A DNA stretch of 64,000 nucleotides from Hansfordia pulvinata (lineage: Eukaryota > Ascomycota > Sordariomycetes > Xylariales). Location of the stretch: contig BJKQ01000015.1 in the NCBI GenBank assembly GCA_006538405.1, positions 310,001 through 374,000 on the forward strand. Reading direction: 5' to 3'. Under the pieces are notes generated by a model that did no database searches, was not told where the DNA came from, and worked only from the letters and a program-made list of their open reading frames with translations. The position numbers and the translations under genes are program-made. Below are positions 9,762-20,717 of this stretch, piece after piece (the stretch's first letter is position 1; every line of letters starts with the position of its first letter).

Positions 9762-12700
9762 GATGGGCAGTGATGTGACAAAGACGCGCTGCTGGTCGGG
9801 GTTCGTTGGGTCTTGGGTGGCTACGTGACGGTGACGTGACGTGCCAGTCGGAGCCTCGCGGTTGCGAGACGCGAGCGGATCGACGACCCGGATAGAGACG
9901 GCTGTGCAGGCGAAGCCGCCAGTAGGTGCGAAAAGCGGAAGCGCCTGGATCAGGTGGGAGGCTCTGGCAAGACGACTTTATCGGCGGCGATGATGATGGC
10001 GGGCGATCGGGTGTGCCGTGCGGGCGGCGGTGGCGAGAAAGGGGAGGGGAGGAAACAGCAATGACAGCTGTGGCGGCAGGCGGGATCCGAACGGGATGGT
10101 TGGTGGTTGTTTGGCGGCAAGATCAGCACGCGTGCGACAAGCGGGCTTGTGCTGTCTTGCAGAGGGAAGGATCTAGAGCAGCCGGAGGAGACAGAGGAAT
10201 GCTCAAAGCCGCCGCCGGACCTGTTCAGCGTCGCTTTTGCTGGTCTTCCGGTGCAGGCAGGCCGCGGGCCGGGTGGGCGAGCAGAAAGAGTGGAGGGTGA
10301 AGACAATGAAAAGCAGAAAGTGAAAGAAGAAGAAGAGAGAAAGAGGGAGCGTGTGGCGGAGGAGAACGCAAGACTTGGGGCGCAGGCGCAGTCCGAGCAG
10401 AAATCACAGACACGCAGACAAGCAGCGATGGGAGGGAGTTGGGAAGTGAATGTGGGCGAGTGGTGGCCGCCGTCGTGGTGGAGGAAGGGAGGGAGTATGT
10501 GATCTCGAGGCGATGCGACTTTGTGGTGGCTAGAAAGACTGCCGGTGAAAGGGGGCCGGGATAGGGGGGTTCCGCGGGGGCACGGGTTGTGCGGACGGGG
10601 CAGAGCGCGTGAAAATACCGGAGCAGCGCGAGATTGGGGTAGGGCGGGAATAGGAATGAATGAATGGAAGCATGAAATGCGCGAGGGTGGCTCTCGCTCG
10701 TGGGAAGGCGCGTCTCGTCCGTCAAGGAGGGACTGGATGTGCGAGTACCGATACTCGGGGCGCACCAACAGGCTTGCAGGGCGTGGCGGGCTGTTGCAGG
10801 TCACGGGCACGCGCGCCAGTTCGTCCCGGGTGTGATTAAAGGGGCTGTTTTAGACTGTCGGTGGAGGTGTGCACGCCTGCAGGCACCCCCGAGCCCAACC
10901 CCATCGAGCTTTCGGGAGTGGACAGGGCATCTGGTAGGTGCACGTGTCACGAGTACTTGGGGGCAGCTGCATCCAGTACATTACCTATCTGGCGATATTG
11001 AAGGACGTACATACAGGGCCGTCTTTCACCACAATCCAGTATCTAACCCGGCCAGTAGGAGTACCTAACCAGCACATCGTTCTGTTTAGGTAAAATCAGG
11101 GGTACCGCGTGCAAGAACGGGTTCATTGTCGCAGGTGCGCGTAAAGCGCTCCGGTTCTGTTCAATTGCATCCATCTCCAGCGCGTTGTCTACCAAGTGAA
11201 AGTCGTGCCACGCGTAAGGTGGTAGGTAGCCTTAGGTACATAAGGCAGGTACCTACCGGGCGGATTCGAGTGTAAGTACCCGCAGATGTACATGTACCAT
11301 CTTGTTCCCTGCCCATCTCCCCTCCAGCTGTCCAACCTTCAACTCTTTCCCTCAGCATGGTTGAACAAGCCGCCCCCAAGGTTGCACCGCGCCACTCATC
11401 CAGTCATGTCGAAATCACCTCCTGCTGCAGCACCCGTGTCACCTGGCCGTTCACTTCACCCGGCCGCTCTAAAAGACGGACTCGCACGCCCAGTCATCAC
11501 CGGCTCCGCAGACGAACTGCTCGTGCCTCCTCTACGATCCACGGACACCGCCATGCTGCAACGCCTTGGTCACGGCTGTCGGCAAGACTGACGTACGAGT
11601 ACCGTACTGGACTCCCGAGTCCCTGATGAGGCTACTCTCCGTTGGGAGCAACAACAGACAGAGGAAGGGAAAAAATCAACGTGTTATCGTCGGCTAGTAC
11701 CAGGTCGGAGTCGGGCCCCTTAAGTGGTCCTGACCCTGATCTCCATCCTGCTCCTCCTAGCCCGCCCCGCCCTACCGACCACGGTTCCTCTCCGTGCCCC
11801 TTGGACTTTCGTCGCTTCCCGCCTTTCCTGGCCGGGGCGGCGGCTCTTGAAGCGGCCTCTGCCTCCTACTGCTCTGAGTGGTTAGGACACGCTCCCTCGT
11901 GGCTTGCTGCCCTGTTAGCGACGGCACGGCGCGAGTCAAACGTCTTGGAACGCCCAACCGGCTAGGAACGGGTGTTGATGCTGGTGCTGGAATTGGTGCT
12001 GGATCGGCCTTTCCTTGAGCACTGCTTTGGTCGACAATCCCGTCATGTCGCAGATGGCCCTGTCGCGCGCGCGCGCAGTCAAGACAGAATGCATGTGCCT
12101 TGCGTCGGCGGTCCTCAAATAGACGCGCTCGTCCTCGACTTTTAATTATCACCCTCACCCGGCGGAGCAAGCCGCAAATGACCGGACCCCACGGACCAAG
12201 CGAGGCAAGCCCAGGGCGAGCAAGGCCTGGCTGCCTGTCCATGTTGATGCGGTGGCCTTACGGATACAAGCAATGCCAGACCGACCAAGCCGGAGGGCCG
12301 GGGCGGCGGGATGGGGCTGCTTGGGTCCTGTTTTCCGCACTCTCACCTCTCACGCCTCTGTGGGACACGCGAGGGCCTCTGGATACTCGTACAACGCACC
12401 CCGGACCTGAAATTGCCCTGACGTGCTCTATTCAGCCGGCCGTCCCATCAGGGGCCGCCGCGATCCACAACTGGCCGGTCCAGCCAGAACCGAGCAGGGA
12501 CTTGCATGGGGCATCGGACAGGGGTTAGGGGCAGGGGGCGCCGTGGCCTGTGGCCTGTGGCGCGCGCGTGTGGGCGTTATCAACGGCATTCTGATGAGCA
12601 ACCCGTTTTCGCCAAGGCCTGATTGCACCACCTCCTGCGGTGTTTGTCCGAGGACCTCGTGCCTGTATCGAACACGTTGATGAAGAAGCCATACATACAT

Positions 12701-14795
12701 ACGGATACACGCACCTGCCACGAAGAAGAGCGACCGGCGCAGGCGAGTGGTTGATCCTATTGTCTCCGGTCTGCAGGCCGCGCAACCAGGAGCTACGGGC
12801 GTCCGTATGGCAGCGGGAGGCGGCGGGCTTGTCAGGCTTGTCCGGCATCGAAATCAGGATTGCTACCGGCGGATGTGCACCCAAGTCAGGTTTCGAGGGA
12901 TCGGCAATCTGTGGCTGATGGGCGGTAGGATAACGGGCGTCTTGGCGGCTCCCTCTCACGCTCTCTCTGCCTGGGCGAAGCGCCTCTCTCTCGACAGAAC
13001 AGACGGGGGCTTGTTGTTTCTGGCGCGTCTCCACAGGCTGGCCAGCCACACCACAGGTCACTCTCACGAACGGATGAGTGCCGACTGCTCGTACGTACTC
13101 GTACACTCGTACTCGTCAGCCAGTCAACAACACCAACATCGTCGTTCCTCACTCCCACGCGGTGTGGGCTTACTCCTGCTGGGCCGGCCGCGGGAGAATG
13201 CCGAATCCATTCCTCAAAGTTAAGTTGGGACAGGGGACCTGAGACGAACAACAGGCACCTCGTCTGCCCGATTGACGACTTTTCGGGTACAGAACTCGTA
13301 CGAGCACCTCCCTACCCCATGTCTGCCGGGCCGCTCTCGCGCATGACGCCGGCATTCCTCCATCCTCTTGTCGGCCATCTAGGACCTGTCCGTCCCAGCA
13401 GGCCATCTCGCCTGCTGTCACGAGTATCGACACATGCAGCTGCAATCCCTGGGGCTTCTGGTAAGCGCGGTGCTCCATCCACGTATGCGCGTGTGTGTTT
13501 TCCTGTGGGAGGCACTGGGTCGCACCACCCTGGCGCCGTGCACGACAGCAGGCCCTGATAATAATAGGTTCCGTCTCCTCACGTCATGGTCGGCTGCTGT
13601 TTCCCCCCCCCCGCGGATTTTCCCCAACACCAGGCGGCAACGCAGTGAGTGTCCCATGTCACCCTGACGGCATCACAGCGCAAGGCCATCAGGCGAGATC
13701 GGCCGATTCGGGGTCCTGCGCCATCCATCCGGAGCGTCTCGTCTCTGCGGCGGCCGCGTGCGTGCGTCAGTCAGTGTCTCTCTGTCTGTGCAGGCCAATC
13801 CCAAGCGCCGTGCTGTCGCGTTTCAGTCCTGGTCGTGCGCGCTGGCGATGCCGCCATTGACAGTGTGTGAAACCCCGCGCCCGCCCCCGCCCCCGTGACC
13901 CCGCCGCCCGGCCTGTGTCTGTGACTGTGTCTGTTGAGTCTGTCCAGGAGCACCAGAGCACCCTGTCTTCTCTTGTTGCCTTTGCTTTCCCCCTGTACTC
14001 TACGCGTACACCCAATGAGGCGCGCCATTCGAGTCCTCCGTAAGTGCTCGGCACGACTGCCGAGCGCTTAGCGTGGCGGCGTCTTGAGCGATGCGCGCCC
14101 GCACCCGCCCCCGGACTGACCAACCCCTCCCTCCCTCTCTCCCTCATCAGGGCCACAAACAGGCGCGAGGGCTTGCGGATGGCTGCTGACTGCGCCGACC
14201 CAGCCATCTCGTGGCGGCGCCACTGACGCGGGGGTTGCCAAAGGGGGGGTGGGGGGGGGGTTAGCGACGTGGGAAAATCCAGAGAAGACACAGCTTGTCC
14301 ATCATGTTCATCGCGCACCTGAACCGACTTTGTGCCTTTTGCCTCACCCGATAAGATGCGTCGCCCAGGAGCAGCTGAACGAAGATGAGATGCAACGTCC
14401 TCAAGATCGGATGGGCGCCCGACGCCGCCTGCAGGGACGCATGCGCATCAATGTGTCCCAGCGACACGATGGGTCCTGCGCGCATAGGTGCGTTAGGTAT
14501 GTCATGGCGACGTATGCACCTGCTTACCTAACTTACAAGGCATTTTATTGACCTACTACCTACGAGTATACTGTACCTTAGGTAAGAGGCGTACCTACCT
14601 ACATACTATGGGACGGCGGGATGGGATCATACGAGTACTTTAGGTACCTATTGATGTAATGGGGGGGGGGTGGCCGGAGGCGAAAAGGAAAGGTCCGCCC
14701 GCCACAAAACGCAGGCACCAACCCTGGCACTGCACAACCTTATATATACATACAGCCGCGCACCTTTTCCAATTACGCTGGACCCCCTACACTGG

Positions 14796-14819
14796 CATGT
14801 ACCTTATATAAGGTACATG
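14796..14819. repeat. Perfect 24-base palindrome
   Basis: The sequence reads identically on both strands across 24 bases, centred on a TATATA core flanked by AGGTACATG arms. It is a fusion of two of the AGGTAC-type motifs scattered through the intergenic DNA. It could form a cruciform or bind a dimeric factor; neither is shown. Confidence 0.9.
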
Positions 14820-15205
14820 TAAGTTCCGTTAGTATTTGTAAAACAACACGCTCTGGCAGCCCCTGAAAGACTCTTTTGCGGGACTTGGCGTGGGTATGAC
14901 GGACGGCGCGGGCGGCCTTCCATGAAGCTGGTCACGATAGGATGGTGCTTGTCTACAAGGGAGGGAGAAGCGGCTATGACCAACTATTGACAAGAGAAAC
15001 CCAACTCTTCACAGAGGTCACGATTGCATGACATGAAATATACTCGTACGCAGATATCATAAGTGAAGTTCAATTGTCTCATTCAGGGGCCTCGGCCCAT
15101 TAATTCTCTTTCGTGTAATACGCAGTAGTCAACCAACCAACCAACCCACCCCCACAACCCACCCAGCCTACCTCGCCCTGTCCGCGTGATGCTTGGGTGC
15201 GGAGC

Positions 15206-15297
15206 TCGGGTTCGGAGATGTCGACCGCTTCATCGTTGGCGCGGGGGCGGATCGGGTTCAGCGATGTCGACCGCTTCATCGTTGGCGCGTCGACCGG
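15206..15297. repeat. 46-base direct tandem duplication
   Basis: Two copies with a 46-base period. The identical core of 27 bases occurs at 15217-15243 and 15263-15289 and begins GATGTCGACCGCTTCATCG. Just downstream, a second small duplication of TCGACCGGCGA occurs. On the minus strand both copies read ANDEAVDI, but no larger coding frame is supported. Confidence 0.85.
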
Positions 15298-16267
15298 CGA
15301 TCGACCGGCGAGAAGGCCGTGTTCGCGTGATGCTTGCGACCACGTTGCCGTGGCATGGGGCAATCCCGCCTGCCTGCCTCCCTCCGGCCGAGAACGCTCG
15401 ACAGCGGCCTTCTCGAGGCTGCAGGGCCTGCTGAGTATGCTCAGGCCGCTCAGGCGGCGTTAGATTCGGGGCTGATATCCTTCCGCGCCCGGGGGAGGGA
15501 GGTTGACCAACCCGTCGGGTCGTGATCGCGGCCGCCGAATCATAGCTCACCAACATCATGTTCCACGTTGGACCTGGGGGTAGCCGACGGCTAACTTGGG
15601 GTCCTCGTCCGACTGCCGAGGGAGGACGTTTGGCTGTTTGCTGTTTTTGTGCCGCTCAGGTCCGGTCCATTTGCGGTACTGAAACCTCCCCCGCGGTTGC
15701 AGCCCGGCCACATCCCACACCAAGTGGAGGGTGATGGTCGTCCTGTCTGTGTCTCCTGGAGAGGACTCGTGAAGCAGTCGATTGGGAACAGGCTCGTCGT
15801 GGGCGTCTTGGCCGTCCACGTCCCGGCCCTTCAAAACCAGCCCCCGGAAAGCCCGACTGTCGGCAGGGAACGGGACGAGCTTTGGCACGGTGAGTGGGCT
15901 GGGGTGGAGAGTGAGTGCAGACGAGGGCCACGGGGGAGATACCCAGCGTTCTGATCGGGGCGTCAGTGGGCCGCCGCTGCTGTCGCCGTGTCCCCGGTGG
16001 CAGTAGGAGTATGTCGACGCGGACTCGGTGGGCGGAGCTAGAGTCGTGGACGGTGACAGGGGCAGGCTCCGTGAGCACGGCTGCCGCCTCGCAGTTTAGA
16101 CGATTACGAAAAGTCGTCGTGCGAGTAGTCGCATGCGGCAGGCCGGACCGCCAGTGGCCAGTCCAAGTCATGGCCGGATCAGCGATCCTGCAGCAGACGG
16201 GGAGAGAACAGGCTCATAACGTTCTCCGCATTCGTCCTCTTGGGCCAGTCAATGCCCATTGTCATCC

Positions 16268-16352
16268 TGCTTGATTGCAGGACCATTGGTGTTGCTTGAT
16301 TGCAAGACTATTGGTGTTGCTTGATTGCAAGTGCATTGGTCCTGCTTAATTG
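16268..16352. repeat. 25-base tandem repeat, about 3.4 copies
   Basis: Copies begin TGCTTGATTGCA at 16268, 16293 and 16318, with a partial TGCTTAATTG at 16343. The spacing is exactly 25 bases and there are a few mismatches per unit, so it is a minisatellite rather than a recent duplication. Confidence 0.9.
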
Positions 16353-19300
16353 TTCAGAGGGGTCTGGGACGGTCGACTTGTCTGCCCTATGGCGGGGGGA
16401 GAGGCACCGGTTCCTCTCCGTCTCCCGCCTCCCGTTTCCCGTCCGCCAACAGATCGTGTGTGCATCGGCGCCGACGATAGACGAGGATCTTTTGCGCGAG
16501 GACGGCCGCGGCAGAGTCTCTGGCCTCGTCGTCCTGTCGTCCCTCCCGCTGTCGTGGTAGCGAGTCGGTGGATCAGAACGGGAGATGTTTCCGGATTCAT
16601 ACTCGGGAGGCCATCCGCGTCAAGCCTGCCAGAGGGCCATCGAGAGAAATATTGGCCGTCGTAGGTGGGGCTTGGGTCCGATGAAGCCTGTGCGCTGGCC
16701 TGGCTGAAAGACGCCGCGGCCCCCTCTCATCCTGAACAAACAAACAGGGGGGAGACGCGGATATTCGACTCTGTGCTCGTGCTGTGCGTCGAAGCCTTGA
16801 GGCGGTGGCCGGCGGTGAATGGGCATTTTTTGGCGGGCGGGTGCTTCCTCCATCATGGCCCCCCCGATCTATGGATGGGTCCATGGTGTCGCCGTCGTCG
16901 TTCGGAGAAAGGGAAAGCACCAGGCGGACGCCGCATGGTGGACGCGGTCCGGCCGCAAAGACAACTTCAAAGTGCCCGGTCACCGCGGGAGAGCCAGTTC
17001 AAAGGGCAGGCAGCGACCCCGTTGTAGCCGCTTCGGCCGGAGGATTCGAGGTCGCCGCAGCCCAGCTCCTCACAGAGGCGGCCGACCCAGGACATGGCGA
17101 AGGGTAAGGTAGTATGTACCGCATCGGGGTGAGAGGGACCAGCATCCTGAGGAATGGTGTACTGAGGGAACATGTTCCCGTCCCAGGGCTGCCCCTCCTC
17201 GTCCCTCGTTGAGGCTACCCTGAGCAGCGTGGATTCCTTCCCAGCTGGGAGCTGGATCTCCCGGTGTTCGTACGCTGGGTTCGGCCAGCAGGCGCTGTTG
17301 CTCTCGGGCGACGCTGCGGCCCCGGACGGCACGTATGTCCATCTCCGGGTTCCGCGTGGTGTCCGGCCCCGAGGGGCCTGTCCGCGCGTGTGCCAATGCC
17401 GCCGCAGGTCCCCTAGAACTGCCCCGGCCAGGCTCATAACGTTCAAGTGGGAAAGCCGCGGCGGCTCGTGCTGTGGCGGACGTGTTCCCCAGCTTCCAAC
17501 CCCCCCCTTCCCTGGTCATTGTGGGCTTCGGCAACAGAGTAAGGCGAGTGAGACTGGTCGTGTTGGCCGATGCCGGCGTACAGGCAGCTTCGGTGGTGCC
17601 GTGAACTCCGACGTCACGAACATTTCTGTTGTTTGTGATCCTCGGGTGGACACGATGCTGTCGGGTGTAAGGCACGGCACCAAGGGATGAGGGGGTTGCT
17701 GGTAGTAGATCCTTGCTGTTCCTCGCCTGGGGTTCGACTCGAGGAAGTTGGCACCGCAGGAGTCGCACTGGTGAAAGAGAACGTCAGTAGCTGGCCTATA
17801 CATATAGACAGAGACAGAGAGGGCACTGCGTCGGGGATCTAGATGGGTGTTACTCACGCTTCTCTTGGCTCGCTTGTGCATCCCGAAGACTGGCCCGGAT
17901 CCTCTCACGACGGCTGCCTCTTGCCGGCAGACCGGCGACAGCGCGTTTCCCCCGTATACTCGGGGGCCACCTACTAGGCAGGGCAAGGGGGGCCTGCTGA
18001 TGCTTCAGTTGTAGCAGATCCCGTGAAAGTCGAGGATGCAGGCCGTTCCCCATGTTCCACTCCCTGCCTCCCACCACGAGCACACCACCCGCGCAGCGTC
18101 GGCCCGGGGAACAACGGCGCCTTCGGTAGGTGAGTCGACCGGCTGCGGAAGAGGCACTGGCCCTCTTCATAACTACTCTGTACAATGTACAGTGCAGTCG
18201 CGAGGCGGTCCGTCCCTCCGCCTTCGGCCGCCGAGAGGGCCGATTTGCTGTCCTCAACCGGGATCTCCGTCGTGATGCCCAGGCTGGTGGTCGATAGCCC
18301 GGCGAGCAGGCTTTCCCCCCCCCAAGTCGATGACTTCTTCTTGGGGTTCAGCTGGGTACCGCGGCGTCGAGCTGCTCCCGTAGGCATCGAGAGTGCGGCC
18401 CCCCTCATTCTGCCCCCAAGAGAGGAAGACAAAAGAATCAAAATCTTCGCGAACCCGGCAGGGCCCGGCGAAGAGCGGGTTCTCTCGTTGAGAGCAGGCT
18501 CATAGGCTTGGGTGGCCGCCCGAACGAGAGAAGGCTGCGAAAGCCATGACAGGCCACAGACAGAAAGAGAGCCGTCTGTCCTGTCAATGGTGTGCTCGCC
18601 AATGCCACACAACGAAGACGGAGAGAGAGACCGTCATGCTGTCCTTGCTTCTGCCGTGACAGGCCTCGCACATGAGCCCCTTAGTAGAACCCGGGCCCCC
18701 CGGTGGCAGTCGAGGGGCAGGCCGGTTCGTGGGATCCGTCTGTGGTCTGGGTTCCGGCGTCTTCGCGATGGGGGCGCGACCGGCTAAACGAGCCGGTGGG
18801 CGAGGCGCTGTCGACAAGAGGAGAGGAAAGACCGTGTAGACCGCTCCTCGCTGTCGACGTGGAGCGCGACCCCCAACCACTCTGTCTCATTGCGGGCTCA
18901 TAACGAGTTGTTGCCCGTGAGATGAGCTTGATGGGAGGGGGGAAGTATGTCCACGGCGCAACCCGCGCAATCTGCGGGCTTCGCGTGATGGGTCCCTTTT
19001 TTGAATTTGGCGGGTTGCTTGGGCCAAATAGGGAAGAAGGTAGTTTGTAAGGTGGGGGGTGGGGAGGAAGAAGTGTGGTGTTTGGAAGATCGGAAGGGAG
19101 AAAGGGGGAAGACTGGATGGTATTTATACACCTCTGGGTCTCCTGGAGACCATACATGACCTACCGCTCGTAGTCAAGGCAGACTTAGCCACAAGACCAT
19201 GAGTCCTTAGGCCAGCGTATCAACAACCCCCCTCACCTCGATCGGATCAGGGGCGACAGGGGGAAGAACGGCACTGTCTGTGCAGCACAACGCAGACAGT

Positions 19301-20717
19301 CGGTGCGATTGGAGGACTCGAAGCGAGCATAGCTGCATGCAGTGCTCCGCATGACCTCTGTCTTGGCTCGAGAGCCCGCCGTCTGGTTCCATGAAAGTAC
19401 TGTCGACCTCGGGGGCATCGGGGCCGTGAGCCGGGTACGCCAGCCCAGGCTCTGAGCCCGCCTGGAAAGGGGGCGGGAGGGACGGACGGCGGCAAGTCCT
19501 GCACGAGCTTCTTCAAGCCCCGCCTCCCCTCGAGGAAGGTATATCGACTTCTCATCGACAAGCAGTCGGATAGCAACCTGGGCCTAGAGCCGTGATACGA
19601 AACCCGGTGGCTGGCTTGCTGTGCTCATGAGGCCACACGGCAGCGTCGATAGTGGCGTGTGGACGCATGCTTGATGGGCCAGTGCAACACGGCCGTCTCG
19701 AGATGGGTTGCCTTGGCGAGACGGTATGCTCCCTGGGCCACGATCATCCATGGCCTGGTGATCCACGATGACCGCGAGCCCTTGGGTGCCGTCTCCTGAG
19801 TGGCTAGACGACGACATCCGGCGTCTCCAACCATGGCACAAACAAAGACGCGGCCCTGTCCGTGGCCCCCTCCCTGTACCTCGTTGGCTTAGTCCTGTCG
19901 GCTTCGGGCCCCAAAGGGATTGAAAGGGATTGGGCATCAGGGGCCCTCGTGTTCCGCAAGCCACTAGACACGGAGACCCCGGGCCGCTGAGGGAGAGAAG
20001 GGTCGAGCCAACTGCGGCGTGTCCCCTATCTGGGCATCCCGGCCTGAGATCGGTCCCGCGACACCGGATCATCCCTCCCTGGCTCCCTTGCATGCTCGAC
20101 AGGGGGCCAACACTGTTTGCTCTGCACATCACGAGAAGACCCGAGTTTGCCTCGTCATGTACCACCACCCTTACAGTCACCCACACCGCATCATCGATGC
20201 GAGGTGTCATCATCTCATGTGCGTGGCTTCTCCGGGTAGACCTAAGGAAGGGGTGGAGCCATCGCCAGTTGTCCTTCCTCAGGCTCAGCTGTTGAGTTGG
20301 AGAGAGCGGCATCCCTCATTCAGGCAAGGGAAAAGGGGAGGGAGGGGGAGATTGAATCGTCGGTTTGCTGAGGTATCCCCTAGCGTTTTGGGGTGGTGAC
20401 AGGGGAACGACGGGAAGAGGGTGTTGATGCCATAAACATTGGAAAGTCATGTCACACTGGAGGCCACGTTAACCAGAGCCTGGCCAACAGCCCACGGCCC
20501 ACGGCCGAATACCAGCACAAGGCCAGGTGTGGGTGTGTCGCGAGTGATCGATGGGATTTCGCCGGGTGGTAGTTATTTTTCATTCGCCAGACACGGGGGC
20601 ATTCTCTTGCTGAGCTTCTCATGGTATTCTCATTAACTTCATTCGTGACCACGGACCGTCACTTCTCGTCATCTGTATACCTTACCTACACAGCAAGCCG
20701 GGACCTGTCCTTACCTA

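Larger units (their letters stand above)
9762..20717. other. 11 kb interval with no recognised gene
   Basis: Lies between the start of knr4 and the end of sec8, both on the minus strand. Open frames exist on both strands throughout because the DNA is GC-rich, but none shows a family signature I know, a clear signal peptide or a consistent codon pattern. The left part (9762-11100) presumably holds the knr4 promoter. Dispersed TACGAGTA and AGGTACCT motifs, a 24-base palindrome (14796-14819), a 46-base duplication (15206-15297) and a 25-base tandem repeat (16268-16352) are embedded. One weak spliced frame at 17516-17986 (minus) is discussed among the findings. A diverged or lineage-specific gene cannot be excluded. 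Confidence 0.5.
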
